Assembly: GCF_030272615.1 (NCBI RefSeq) | Contig: NW_026729175.1 | Location: 1-64,000, forward strand | DNA length: 64,000 nt | Origin: Cryptomeria japonica | Taxonomy: Eukaryota; Streptophyta; Pinopsida; Cupressales; Cupressaceae | Reading direction: 5' to 3' | In this document: positions 12,780 through 26,132 of the stretch, piece by piece | Layout: each line of letters starts with the position of its first letter | How positions within the stretch are numbered: position 1 is the first letter of the stretch | Notes under the pieces: generated by a model | Told to the model about the DNA's origin: nothing | The model's input: the letters and a program-made list of their open reading frames with translations, nothing else | Databases searched by the model: none | Position numbers and translations under genes: made by a program

Positions 12780-14737
12780 AATTGCGTTTTGACGCTACCG
12801 ACTCTTGAATTGTGACTTGTGTCTTGAAACCTTGTTGTGCCTTTAAACATTGATTTTGATGTTTTGAAACTGGAGCTTTCGAGCCACACGCTCCGAAACG
12901 AGGTTCTAAGAACACGATGTGCATCAAAATCATGTTTTGATACTATAGGATCTGGAAGAGGGACTTGCGTCTTGTAAGCTTGTTGTGCCTCCAAAAACCA
13001 ATTTTGATGCTTCGAAACCGAAGATTTTGAGGCATAAGCTCCAAAACAAGGTTCTAAGAGCAAGATGTGCATCAAAATCAAATTTTGATGCTATCGGCTC
13101 CAGAATCAGGACTTGCATCTTGAAACCTTGTTGTGCTTCCAAACATCGATTTTGATGCTCTAGAATTGGGGCTTGCATCTTGAAACGTTGTTGTGCCTCG
13201 AAACAGTAATTTTGATGCTCTGAAACCGATGCTTTCGAGGCACAAGCTTCGAAATGAGGTTCCAACAGCACAATGTGCGCCAAAATCAGATTTTGATGCT
13301 ATTGACACTAGAATCGAGACTTGAATCTTGAAATGTGGTTGTGCCTCCAAACATTAATTTTGATGCTCCAAAACTACGTCTTTCGAGGCACAAGCTTCGA
13401 AATGAGCTTCTAAGAGAATGAAGTTCCATTTTGACGCTACAGGCTCCAGAATAGGGACTTGCTTCTTGAAAAATTGTTATGCCTCAAAACATTGATTTTG
13501 ATGTTCCAAAATTAGGGCTTTTAAGGCAAAAGCTCCGAAATGAGGTTCTAAGAGCACGATGTTTATAAAAATTGGTTTTTGACGCTACCGACTTTGGAAT
13601 TGGGACTTGTGTATTCAAACCTTGTTGTGCCTCCAAACACTAATTTTTATGCTCCAAAAACGAGGCTTTTGAGGCACAACCTCTGAAATGAGGTTCTAAG
13701 AACACCATGTTTGTCAAAATCGTGTTTTGACGCTATCGGCTTGAGAATTGGGACTTGTGTCTTGAAACCTTGTTGTTCCTTTAAACATTGATTTTGATGT
13801 TTTTTAAACGCGGGCTTTGGAGCCACACGCTCTCAAACGATGTTCTAAGAGCACGATGTGCAACAAAATCACGTTTTGACACTACAGTCTCTGGAATAGG
13901 GACTTGCGTCTTGAAAGCTTGTTGTACCTCCACACACCAATTTTGATGCTTCGAAACAGATGATTTTGAGGCATAAGCTCCAAAACAAGGTTCTAAGAAC
14001 ACGATGTGCGTCAAAATCAAATTTTGACACTACCGGCTCCAGAATCAGGACTTGCATCTTCAAACCTGGTTGTCCCTCCAAACATCCATTTTAATGCTCT
14101 AAAATTGGGGCTTTTGAGACACAATTTATTATATAGGGATCTAAGAGCACAATGTGCATCAAAATTTTAATTTAGAGTCTACTAGCTCTAGAATCGGTGC
14201 TTGGATCTTGAAACCTTGTTTTGCCTCAAAACACTGATTTTGATGCACCAAAACTGGGGCTTTCGAGGCACAAGCTTTGAAATGAGGTTCTAAGAGCACG
14301 ATGTGCATCAAAATCAGATTTTGACACTCTTGACTCTAGAATTGGGACTTGCATTTTGAAACTTTGTTTTGCCTCAAAACACTGATGATGTGCGTCAAAA
14401 TGGAATTTTAACGCTACAAGCTGGAATAGGGACTTGCTTCTTTAAACCTATTATGCCTCCAAACACTGATTTTGATTATCCAAAATCAGTGCTTTCAAGG
14501 CACAAGCTCCGAAATGAGGTTCTAAGAGCACGATGTACATCAAAATTGCATTTTGACGCTACAGGCTTTGTAATAGGGACTTGCATCTTGAAATATTGTT
14601 GTGCCTCCAAACACTAATTTTGATGCTTCGAAACTGAAGATTTTGATGCATAAGCTCCAAAACATTCTAAGAACACGATGTGCATCAAAATCAATAGGGT
14701 CTAAGAGCACGATGTACATCAAAATTACGTTTTGACG

Positions 14738-17700
14738 CTACCGACTCTAGAATTGGGACTTGTTCCTTGAAACCTTATTTTGCCTGCAAACACTAATTTT
14801 TATGCTCCAAAAATGAGGATTTTGAGGCACAACCTCTGAAATCAGGTTTTAAGAACACCATGTTTTTCAAAATCGTGTTTAGATGCTATGAGCTTGAGAA
14901 TCGGGACTTGTGTCTTGAAACCTTGTTGTGCCTTTAAACATTGATTTTGATGTTTTGAAACTGGAGCTTTCGAGCCACACCCTCCCAAACGAGGTTTTAA
15001 GAGCCTCAAAATAACATTTTGACACTATAGGCTCTGAAATAGGGACTTGTGTCTTGAAAACTTGTTTTGCCTCCAAACACCAATTTCGATACGTCGAAAC
15101 CAGAGATTTTGAGGCATAACCTCTAAAACAAGGTTCTAAGAGCACGATGTGTGTCAAAATCAAATTTTGACGCTACCGGCTCCAGAATCAAGACTTGCAT
15201 CTTGAAACCTTGTTCCTCCAAATATCGATTTTGATGCTCCAAAACTGGGCTTTTGATGCACAATTTCTAAAATAGGGTTCTAAGAGCACAATGTGTATCA
15301 AAATTTAATTTGGATACTACTGGCTCTAGAATCGGGGCTTGCATCTTCATACCTTGTTGTGCCTCGAAACATTGATTTTGACGCTCCAAAACTGGGTCTT
15401 TCAAGACACAAGTTCCAAAATGAGCTTCTAAGAGAATGATGTGCGTCAAAATGCAATTTTGACGCTCCGGAATAGGGACTTGCTTCTTGAAACCTTTTTG
15501 TGCCTCGAAACAGTGATTTTTATTTCCCAAAATCAGGGCTTTCAAGGCACAAGCTCCGAAATGAGGTTCAAACAACACAATGTACATCAAAATTGTATTT
15601 TGATGCTACCGACTCTAGAATTGGGACTTGTGTCTTGAAACCTTGTTGTGCCTCCAAACACTAATTTTTATGCTCCAAAAATGAGGCTTTTGAGGCACAA
15701 CTTCCAAAATGAGGTTCTAAGAACACGATGTTTGTCAAAATCATGTTTTGACGCTATCAGCTTGAGAATCGAGACTTCTATCTTGAAACGAAATATTTTA
15801 AGGCATAAGCTCCAAAACAAGGTTCTAAGAGCATGATGTGCCTAAAAATCAAATTTTGATGCTACCGGCTCTAGAATCAGGACTTGCATCTTGAAACCTT
15901 ATTGTGCCTCCAAACATTGATTTTGATGCTCCAAAACTGGGGCTTTTGAGGCACAATTTCTAAAACAGGGTTCTAAGAGAACAATGTAAATCAAAATTGA
16001 ATTTTGATTCTACTGGCTCTAGAATCGAGGCTTGCATCATGAAACCTTGTTGTGCCAAAAAACATTGATTTTGATGCTCTGAAACTAGGGCTTTCGAGGC
16101 ACAAGCTTCGAAATGAGGATCGAAGAGCACGATGTGCACCAAAATCAGATTTTAACGCTATTGACTCTAGAATCGAGACTTGCATCTTGAAACCTTGTTG
16201 TGCCTCCAAACACTGATTTCGATGTTTAAAAATTGGGGCTTTCAACGCACAAGCTCCGCAAACGATGCTCTAAGAATACCATGTACGTCAAAATCACGTT
16301 TTTACGCTGCCGCCTCCGAAATCGCGACTTGCTTCTTTCAACCTTGTGCCTCCAAACACCAATTTTGATTTTCCCAAACCGGGGCTTTCAAGGGACAAGC
16401 TCCTAAATAAGGTTCTAAGAGCACAATTTCCTTCAAAATCGCATTTTGACACTACCGGCTCTAGAATTGGGACTTGCAACATGAAACCTTGTTGTGCCTC
16501 CAAACACCAATTTTGATGTTCTGAAACCGGGGTGTTTGAGGTGCAAGCTTTGAAACAAGGTTCTAAAAGAACGATGTGCATCAAAATCGAATTTTGATGC
16601 TACCAGCACAAGAATCGGGACATGCATCTTGAAACCTTATTGTGCCTCCAAACAATGATTTTGATGTTCCAAAATTAGGGTTTTCAAGGCACAAGCTCCA
16701 AAATGAGGTTCTAAGAGCACGATGTACATAAAAATTACGTTTTGATGCTAGCGACTCTGGAATTGGGACTTGTGTCTTGAAACCATGTTGCGCCTCCAAA
16801 CACTAATTTTTATACTAAAAGAATGAGGCTTTTGAGGCACAACCTCCGAAATGAGGTTCTAAGAACACCATGTTTGTCAAAATCATGTTTTAACACTATC
16901 AGCTTGAGATTTGAGACTTCACGCATTTGACACTGATTTTGATGTTCCAAAATCAGGGCTTTCAAGGCACAAGCTCCAAAATGAGGTTCTAATAGCACGG
17001 TGTACATAAGCTCCGAAACAAGGATCTAAGACCACGATGTGCATCAAAATCAAATTTTGATGCTACCGGCTCCTGAGTCAGACTTGCATCTTGAAACCTT
17101 GTTGTGCCTCGAAACATAGATTTTGATGCTCCAAAACTGGGGCTTTTGAGGCACAATTTCTAAAACAGGTTTCTAAGAGCACAATGTGCACCAAAATTGA
17201 ATTTTGATGCTCCTGGCTCTAGAATCGGGGCTTGCATCTTGAAACCTTGTTGTGCCTCCAAAAATTGATTTTGACGCTCCAAAACTAGGTCTTTCGAGGC
17301 ACAAGCTCCGTAATGAGCTTCTAAGAGAATAATATGCATCAAAATGAAATTTTGATGCTACAGGCTCCAGAATAGGGACTTGCTTCTTGAAACTTTGTTG
17401 TACCTCAAAATATTGATTTTGATGTTCCAAAATCAGGGTTTTCAAGGCACAAGCTCCAAAATGAGGTTCTAAGAGCACGATGTACATCAAAATTGCATTT
17501 TGACGCTACCAACTCTTGAATTGGGACTTGTGTCTTGAGACCTTATTGTGCCTCCAAACACTAATTTTTATGCTCTAAAAACAAGGCTTTTGAGGCACAA
17601 CCTGCGAAATGAGGTTCGAAAAATACCATGTTTGTCAAAATCATGTTTTGATGCTATCAGCTTAAGAATCAGGACTTGCATCTTGAAACCTTGTTGTGCC

Positions 17701-18183
17701 TCAAAACATTGATTTTGATGCTTCAAAACCGGGCCTTTGGAGGCACAAGCTTTAAAATTCGGTTGTAAAAGCACGATGTGCGTGAAAATTAGATTTTGGC
17801 GTTATTGACTCTAGAACCTGGACTTGCATCTTGAAACCTTGTTGTGCCTCCGAACATTGATTTTGATGCTCGAAATCTGGGTCTTTCTAGACACAAGCTC
17901 TGAAATGAGCTTCTAAGAGAATAATGTGCGTCAAAATGGAATTTTGAGGATACAGGCTCGGGAATAGGGACTTGCTTCTTGGAACCTTTTCATGCCTCCA
18001 AATACTAACTTAGATGCTCCAAAATCAAGGCTTTCAAGGCACAAGCTCCAAAATGAGGTTCTAAGAGCATGATGTACATCAAAATTGCGTTTGGATGCTA
18101 CCGACTCTGGAATTGGGACTTGTGACTTGAAACTTTGTTGTGCCTCCAAACACTAATTTTTATGCTCCAAAAATGAGGCTTTT
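14738..18183 (+). repeat. Segmental duplication, direct copy of 1-3800
   Basis: Class order and private variants match. Matching points are offset by about 14,737 at the start, 14,725 near 0.7 kb, 14,537 at 1.4-2.3 kb and 14,412 near 3.4 kb, so about 330 bp has been lost in steps. Shared private variants include the H word GCACAATTTCCTTC and the F variant TTTTGAGGATACAGGCTC with CTTCTTGGAACC at about 3530 and 17945. Confidence 0.85.
16206..16647 (+). repeat. K-H-I cassette
   Basis: K at 16206 (146 bp), H at 16352 and I at 16500 (148 bp each). This is the direct paralogue of the cassette at 1669, 14,537 bp upstream. Both H copies share GCACAATTTCCTTC in place of the usual GCACAATGTGCTTC. Confidence 0.88.
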
Positions 18184-18199
18184 GAGCATAAAAATTAGT
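18152..18199. other. Fold-back palindrome at an orientation switch
   Basis: A 16-bp perfect stem, ACTAATTTTTATGCTC (18152-18167) and its reverse complement (18184-18199), encloses a 16-nt loop. Outside the stem the mirror symmetry continues through the joint and the neighbouring G monomer with scattered mismatches. Monomer phase is preserved across the switch: A faces A and G faces G. Confidence 0.88.
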
Positions 18200-19576
18200 C
18201 TTTGGAGGCACAACAATGTTTCAAGACACAAGTCCCAATTCTAGAGTCGATAGCGTCAAATCGCAATTTTGATGTACATCGTGCTCTTAGAACCTCATTT
18301 GAGAGCTTGTGCCTTGAAAGCCCTGATTTTGGAAAATGAAAATCAGTGTTTGGAGGCACAACAAGGTTTAAATTATCAAGTCCCTATTCTAGAGCCTGTA
18401 GCATCAAAATTCCATTTTGACACACATCATTCTCTTAGAAACTCATTTCGGAGCTTGTGCCTCGAAAGACCCAGTTTTTGAGCATCAAAACCAATGTTTG
18501 GAGGAACAACAAGGTTTCAAGATGCAAGCCCCGATTCTAGAGCCGGTAGCATCAAAATCAATGTTTGTAGGCACAACAAGGTTTCAAGATTGAAGTCTTG
18601 ATTCTAGAGTCAATAGCGGCAAAATCTGATTTTGGCGTACATCGTGCTCTTAGAACCTCATTTCAAAGCTTGTGCCTCGAAAGCCCCGGTTTCGGAGCAT
18701 CAAAATTATTGTTGTTTGGCACAACAACGTTTCAAGATGCAAGCCCCAATTCTAGAGCCAGTAGCATCAAAATTCAATTTTGATTCATATTGTGCTCTTA
18801 GAACCCTATTTTAGAAATTGTGCCTCAAAAGCCCCAGTTTTGGAGAATCAAAATCGATGTTTGCAGGCACAACAATGTTTCAAAGCATCAAAATTGGTCT
18901 TTGGAGGCACAACAAGCATTCAAGACGAAAGTCCCTATTTTGGAGCCTGTAGTGTCCAAACGTGATTTTGATGTGCATCGTGCTCTTAGAACCTCGTTTC
19001 GCAGCGTGTGGCTCGAAAGCTCCAGTTTAAAAATATCAAAATCAATGTTTAAAGGAACAACAAGGTTTCAAGATACAAGTCTCGATTCTCAAGCTAATAG
19101 CATCAAAACAAGATTTTGACAAATATAGTGTTCTTAGAACCTCATTTCGGAGGTTGTGCCTCAAAATCATCATTTTTGCAGCATAAAAATTAGTGTTTGG
19201 AGACACAACAAGGTTTCAAGACACAAGTCCCAATTCCAAAGTTGGTAACGTCAAAACATAATTTTGATGTACATCGTGCTCTTAGAACCTCATTTCGGAG
19301 CTTGTGCCTTGAAAGCCCTATTTTGGAACATCAAAATCAGTGTTTGGAAGCACAACAAGGTTTCAACAAGCAAGTTTCTATTCTGGAGCCTGTATGGTGA
19401 AAATTTCATTTTCACTCACATCATTCTTTTAAAAGCTCATTTCAGAGCTTCTGCCTCAAAAGACCTAGTTTTGGAGCATCAAAATCAATGTTTGGAGGCA
19501 CAACAAGGTTTCCAGATGCAAGTCCTGATTCTTGAGTCAAAAGCATCAAAAACTGATTCTGGGGCACATCCTGCTC
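18184..19576 (-). repeat. Satellite array, inverted block 3
   Basis: Monomers are in reverse complement here, recognisable from TTTGGAGGCACAACAAGG at monomer joints. Read in this direction the class order is A, G, F, then an abbreviated E and D, then C, B, A, G, F, E. It begins as a mirror image of the preceding A monomer. A D monomer is fused to a C monomer near 18875 (AACAATGTTTCAAAGCATC), skipping part of D. The same scar is present at about 55825, showing that the two places share ancestry. The block ends at CATCCTGCTC, where orientation flips again. Confidence 0.93.
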
Positions 19577-22500
19577 GTCAAAATCAAATTTTGATGCTAC
19601 TGGCTCCATAATCGTGTTTTGATTCTATCAACTTGAGAATCGAGACTTGCATCTTGAAACCTTGTTGTGCCTCTAAACATCGATTTTGATGCTCCAAAAC
19701 TGGGGCTTTTGAGGCACAATTTCTAAAACAGGGTTCTACAAGCACAATGTGGATCAAAATTGAATTTTGATGTTACTAGATCTAGAATCGAGGCTTGCAT
19801 CTTGAAACCTTGTTGTGCCTCGAAACATTGATTGTGACGCTCCAAAACTAGGTCTTTCAAGACACAAGTTCCGAAATGAGCTTCTAAGAGAATGATGTGC
19901 ATCAAAATGGAATTTTGACGCTACAGGCTCCGGAATAGGGACTTGTTTCTTGAAACCTTGTTGTACCTCCAAACACTAATTTTTATGTTCCAAAATCAGG
20001 GCTTTCAAGGCACAAGCTCTGAAATGAGGTTCTAAGAGCACGATATACATCAAAATTGCATTTTGACGCTACCGACTTTGGAACTGGGACTTTTGTCTTG
20101 AAACCTTGTCGTGCCTCCAAACACTAATTTTTATTCTCCAAAAATGAGGCTTTTGAAACACAACCTCCGAAATGAGGTTCTAAGAACACCGTGTTTGTCA
20201 AAATCGTGTTTTGACACCATCAGCTTGAGAATAGGGACTTGTGTCTTGAAACCTTGTTATGCCTTTAAATATTGATTTTGATGTTTTGAAAATGGACCTT
20301 TGGAGCCACACGCTCCGAAATGAGGTTCGAAGAGCACGATGTGCTTCAAAATCATGTTTTGACAATAAAGGCTCCAGAATCGAGGCTTGCATCTTGAAAC
20401 CTTGTTGTGCCTCAAAACACTAATTTGAGCACAATGTGCGCCAAAACCAGATTTTGACGCTATTGACTCTCTAATCAGGACTTGCATCTTGAAACCTTGT
20501 TGTGCCTCCAAACATTGATTTTGATGCTCCAAAACTGGGTCTTTCAAGGCACAAGCTCCGAAATGAGCTCCAAACATTGATTTTGATGCTCCAAAAATGA
20601 GGAGTTTGAGGCACAACCTCCGAAATGAGGTTCTAAGAACACCATGTTTGTCAAAATCATGTTTTGACACTATCAGCTTGAGAATCGAGACTTGTGTCTT
20701 GAAATCTTGTTGTGCCTTTAAACATTGATTTTGATGTTTTGAAACTGGACATTTTAAACCACACGCTCCGAAACGAGGTGAGCATGATGTGCATCAAAAT
20801 CATGTTTTCCCACTACAGGCTCTGGAATAGGGACTGCATCTTGTTGTGCCTCAAAATGTTGATTTTGATGCTCCGAACCGAGGATTTCAAGGCGCAAGCT
20901 TTGAAATAAGGTTCTAAGAGCAAGATGTGCCCCAAAATCAGATTTTGACGCTATTGACTCTAGAATCAGGACTTACATCTTGAAACCTTGTTGTGCCTCC
21001 AAACATTGATTTTCATGCTCCAAAACTGGTTCTTTCGAGGCACAAGCTCCGAAATGAACTTCTAAGAGAATGATGTGCGTGCGTCTAAATGGAATTTTGA
21101 CGCTATAGGATCTGGAATAGGGACTTGCTTTTTGAAACATTGTTGTGCCTCAAAACATTCATTTTAATGTTCCAAAATCAGGGCTTTCAAGGCAAAAGCT
21201 TCGAAATGAGGTTCTAAGAACACCATGTTCGTCAAAATCATTCTTTGACGCTATGAGCTTGAGAATCGGGACTTGTGTCTTGAAACCTTGTTGTGCATTT
21301 AAACATTGATTTTGATGTTTTGAAACAAGAGGTTTTGAGCCACACGCTCCGAAATGAGGTTCTAAGAGCTAGATGTGCATCAAAATCACATTTTGACACT
21401 ACAAGCTCCTGAATAGATACTTGCATCTTGAAAGCTTGTTGTGTCTCCAAACACCAATTTTGATGCTTTGAAACTAAAGATTTTGAGGCATAAGGTTCAA
21501 AATAAGGTTCTAAGATCACAATGTGCGTCAAAATCAAATTTTGATGCTACTTGCTCCAGAATCAAGACTTGCATCTTGCAACCTTCTTGTGCCTCAAAAT
21601 ACTGATTTTGATGCTCCAAAACCGGGGCTTTTGAGGCACAAGCTTCGAAATGAGGTTTTAAGAGCACGATGTTGATGTGCGCCAAAATTAGATTTTGACT
21701 CTATTTACTCTAGAATCGGGACTTGCATCTTGAAACCTTGTTGATGTGCGTCAAAATCAAAGCTTTTAAGGCACAAGCTCTGGAATGAGGTTCTAAGAGC
21801 ACGATGTACTTCAAACTTGCATTTTGACTCTACCAACTCTGGAATTGGGACTTGTGTCTTGAAACCTTGTGGTGCCTTTAAACATTTATTTTGATGTTTT
21901 GAAACTGGAGCTTTTGAGCCACACGCTTTGAAACGAGGTTCTAAGAGCACGATGTGTTTCAAAATAACGTTTTGACACTACAGGCTCCGGAATAGGGACT
22001 TGCGTCTTGAAAGCTTGTGTGCCTCCAAACACCAATTTTGAAGATTCAAAACCGAAGATTGAGGCATAAGATCCAAAACAAGGTTCTAAAAGCATGATGT
22101 GCGTGAAAATCAAATTTTGATGCTATCGGCTCCAGAATCAGGACTTGCATCTTGAAACCTTGTTGTGCTTCAAAACATCAATTTTGATGCTCCAAAACTG
22201 GGTTCTAAGAGCACAATCTGCATCAAAATTGAAGTTTTATAAAACTGGCTCTAGAATCCGGGCTTGCATCTTGAAACCTTGTTGTGCCTCAAAACATTGA
22301 TTTTGATTCTTTGAAACCTGGGCTTTCGAGGCACAAGCTTTGACATGAGGTTCCAAGAGCACGATGTGCGCCAAAATCAGATTTTGATGATATTGACTCT
22401 AGAACCAGGACTTGCATCTTGAAACCTTGTTGTGCCTCCAAACATTGATTTTGATGCTCCAAAACCGGGTCTTTCTAGGCACAAGCTCCGCAATGAGCTT

Positions 22501-25500
22501 CTAAGAGAATGATGTGCATCAAAATTCCAGGCTTCGAAATAGGGACTTGCTTCTTGAAACCTTGTTGTGCCTCCAAACACTGATTTTGATGTTCCAAAAT
22601 TAGGGCTTTCAAGGCACAAGCTCCGAAATGAGGTTCTAGGAGCATGATGTACATAAAAATTGCATTTTGACGCTACTGAATCTGGAATTGAGACTTGTGT
22701 CTTGAAACCTTATTGTGCCTCCAAACACTAATTTTTATGCTCCAAAAATGAGGCTTTTGAGGCACAACCTCTGAAATGGGGTTCTAAGAACACCATGTTT
22801 GTCAAAATCATGTTTTGACGCTATCAGCTTGAGAATCGGGACTTCTATCTTGAAACCTTGTTGTGCCTTTAAACATTGATTTTGATGTTTTGAAACTGGA
22901 GCTTCCGAGCCACACACTCCAAAACGAGGTTCTAAGAGCACGATGTGCATCAAAATCACGTTTTAACACTACAGGCTCTGGAATAGGGACTTGCATCTTG
23001 GAAGCTTATTGTGCCTCCAAACACCAATTTTGACGCTACAGGCTCTGGAATTGGGACTTTCTTTTTGAAACCTTGTTGTCCCTCCAAACACTGATTTTGA
23101 TGTTCCAAAATCAAAGCTTTCAAGGCACAAGCTCTGGAATGAGGTTCTAAGAGCATGATGTATATCAAAGTTGCGTTTTGATGCTACCAACTCTGGAATT
23201 GGGACTTGTGTCTTGAAACCTTGTGGTGCCTCAAAAAACTAAATTTTATTTTCTAAAAATGAGGCTTTTGAAGAACAACCTCTGAAATGAGGTTCTAAGA
23301 ACACCATGTTTGTCAAAATCATGTTTTGATGCTATCAGCTTGAGAATCCAGACTTGTGTCTTGAAACCTTGTTGTGCCTTTAAACATTGATTTTGATGTT
23401 TTGAAACTGGAGCTTTCAAGCCACACGCTGTGAAACGAGGTTCTAAGAGCATGATGTGCATCAAAATCATGTTTTGATACTACAGGCTCCAGAATAGGGA
23501 CTTGCGTCTTGAAACCTTGTTGTGCCACCAAACATTGATTTTGATTCTCCAAAACTGGGGCTTTTGAGGCACAATTTCTAAAACAGGGTTCTAAGAACAC
23601 AATGTACACCAAAATTGAATTTTGATGCTACTAGTTGTAGAATAGGGGCTTGCACCTTGAAACCTTGTTGTGCGTCAAAACACTGATTTTGATGCTAAAA
23701 ATCGGGGCTTTCGAGGCACAAGCTCCGAAATGAGCTTCTAAGAGAATGATGTGCGTCAAAATGGAATTTTGACCCTACAGGCTTTGGAATAGGGACTTGT
23801 TTCTTAAAAATTTGTTTTGCTTCCAAACACTAATTTTGATGTTCCAAAATCAGGGCTTTCAAGGCACAAGCACCGAAATGAGGTTCTAAGAGTATGATGT
23901 ACATCAAAATTGCGTTTTGATGCTACCGACTCTGGAATTGGAACTTGTGTCTTGAAACCTTGTTGTTCCTCCAAACACTAATTTTTATGCTCCAAAAATG
24001 AAGAGTTTGAGGCACAACCACCGAAATGAGCTCCTAAGAACACCATGTTTGTCAAAATCGTGTTTGGACGCTATCAGCTTGAGAATTGGGACTTGTGTCT
24101 TGAAACCTTGTTGTGACTTTAAACATTGATTCTGACGTTTTGAAACTGGAGCTTTGTTCCCACACACTCCGAAACAAGGTTCTAAGAGCACGATGTGCAT
24201 CAAAACCACGTTTTGACACTACAGGCTCCAGAATAGGAACTTGCGTCTCGAAAGCTTGTTCTGCCTCCAAACACCAATTATGATGCTTTGAAACGAAAGA
24301 TTCTGAGGAATAAGCTCCAAAATAAGGTTCTAAGAGTACGATGTGTGTCAAAATCAAATTTTGACGCTACCGGCTCCAGAATCAGGACTTGCATATTGAA
24401 ACCTTGTTGTGCCTCCAAACATCGATTTTGATGCTCCAAAACTGGGGTTTTGATGCACAATTTCTTATAAAGGGTTCTAAGAGCACAATGTGCAACAAAA
24501 TTGAATTTTGATACTACTAGCTCTAGAATCGGGTCTTGCATCTTGAAACCTTGTGCCTCAAAACACTGATTTTGATGCTCTGAAACTGGGGCTTTCGAGG
24601 CTCAAGCTTCGAAGTGAGGTTCTAAGAGCATGATGTGTGCCAAAATCAGATTTTGATGCTATTGACTCTAGAATTGCGACTTGCATCTTGAAATCTTGTT
24701 GTGCCTCGAAACATTGATTTTTACGCTCCAAAATTGGGTCTTTCGAGACACAAGCTCCGAAATGAGCTTCTAAGAGAATGATGTGCGTCAAAATGGAATT
24801 TTGACGCTACAGGCTCTGGAATAGGGACTTGCTTCTTTAAACCTTGTTGTGCCTCCAAACACTCATTTTGATGTTCCAAAATCCCCACAAGCTCCGAAAT
24901 GAGGTTCTAAGAGCACGATGTACATAAAAATTGCGTTTTTACGCTACCGACTCTGGAATTCGGACTTGTGTCTTGAAACCTTGTTTTGCATCCAAACACT
25001 AATTTTTATGCTCCAAAAATGAGGCTTTTGAGGCACAACCTCCGAAATGAGGTTCTAAGAACACCATGTTTTTCAAAATCATGTTTTGATTCTATCAGCT
25101 TGAGAATCGGGAGTTGTGTCTTGAAACCTTGTTGTGCCTTTAAACATTGATTTTGATGTTTTGAAACTGGAGCTTTCGAGACAGACGCTCCAAAATGAGG
25201 TTCTATGAGTACGATGTGCATCAAAATCACGTTTTGAAATTGCAGGCTCCGGAATAGGGACTTGCTTCTTGAAACTTTGTTGTGCTTCGAAACACTGATT
25301 TTGATGTTCCAATATGAGGGCTTTCAAGGCAAACGCTCCAAAATGAGGTTCTCAAAGTACCAACTCTGGAATTGGTACTTGTGTCTTAAAACCTTGTTGT
25401 GCCTCCAAACACTAATTTTTATGCTCCAAAAACAAGGCTTTTGAGGCACAACCTCCGAAATGAGGTTCTAAGAACACCATGTTTGTCAAAATCGTGTTTT

Positions 25501-26132
25501 GACGCTATCAGCTTGAGAATCAGGACTTGTATCTTGAAACCTCGTTGTGCCTTTAAACATTGATTTTGATGTTTTGAAACTTGAGCTTTCAAGCCACACG
25601 CTCCGAAACGAGGTTCTAAGAGCATGATGTGCATCAAAATCACGTTTTGACACTACAGGCTCCAGAATAGGGACTTGCATCTTGAAAGCTTTTTGTGTCC
25701 TAGAATAATGATTTGCATCTTGAAACCTTGTTGTGCATCCAAACAACAATTTTGTTGCTCCAAAAATGGGGCTTTTGCGTCTTGCAACCTTGTGCCTCCA
25801 AATACCAATTTTGATGGTCCCAAACCATGGCTTTCGAGGGACAAGCTCCTAAATAAGGTTCTAAGAGCACAATGTGCTTCAAAATAGCAATCTGACACTA
25901 CCAGCTTTGGAATCGCGACTTGCATCTTGAAACCTTCTTGTGCCTCCAAACACCAATTTTGATATTCTGAAACCGGGGCGTTCGAGGTGCAAGCTTCGAA
26001 ACAAGGTTCTAAGAGAACGATGTGTATCAAAATTGAATTTTGATGCTACCAGCACGAGAATCAGGACTTGCATCTTGAAACCTTGTTGTGCCTCCAAACA
26101 ATATTTTTGATGTTCCAAAATCGGATGTTCCA
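19577..26132 (+). repeat. Satellite array, block 4
   Basis: A-to-G monomers. The first 100 bp is a patchwork: about 40 bp of C, then about 45 bp of A, then D. Shortened HOR copies include an E remnant joined to D at 20417 (ACTAATTTGAGCAC) and a double CCAAACATTGATTTTGATG near 20510 and 20572. A complete seven-monomer HOR runs from an A start at 23971 to the next at 24992, which is 1,021 bp, 15 bp short of 7 x 148 because of small losses in G and E. The block ends with an H-I cassette at 25798-26093 and a short tandem of GATGTTCCAAAATC at the flip point. Confidence 0.94.
25798..26093 (+). repeat. H-I cassette beside an orientation switch
   Basis: H at 25798 and I at 25946, each 148 bp. The monomer before H is a composite (CAACAATTTTGTTGCTCC followed by GCTTTTGCGTCTTGCAACC) that jumps into the K joint. 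A G-type start follows and is cut off at the switch near 26132. Confidence 0.86.

Larger units (their letters stand above)
9951..18183 (+). repeat. Satellite array, block 2
   Basis: Regular A-to-G monomers with few indels. It contains H-I at 11177-11472, K-H at 12362-12654 and K-H-I at 16206-16647. Most of 10.7-16.1 kb is repeated in inverted form at 56.2-61.4 kb, and 14738-18183 is a direct paralogue of 1-3800. The block ends in an A monomer at the centre of a fold-back palindrome (18152-18199). No gene is visible. Confidence 0.95.

Noticed and set aside
18152-18199. Rho-independent terminator
   Set aside because: The stem and loop come from mirrored satellite monomers, are A+T-rich, and there is no gene upstream.
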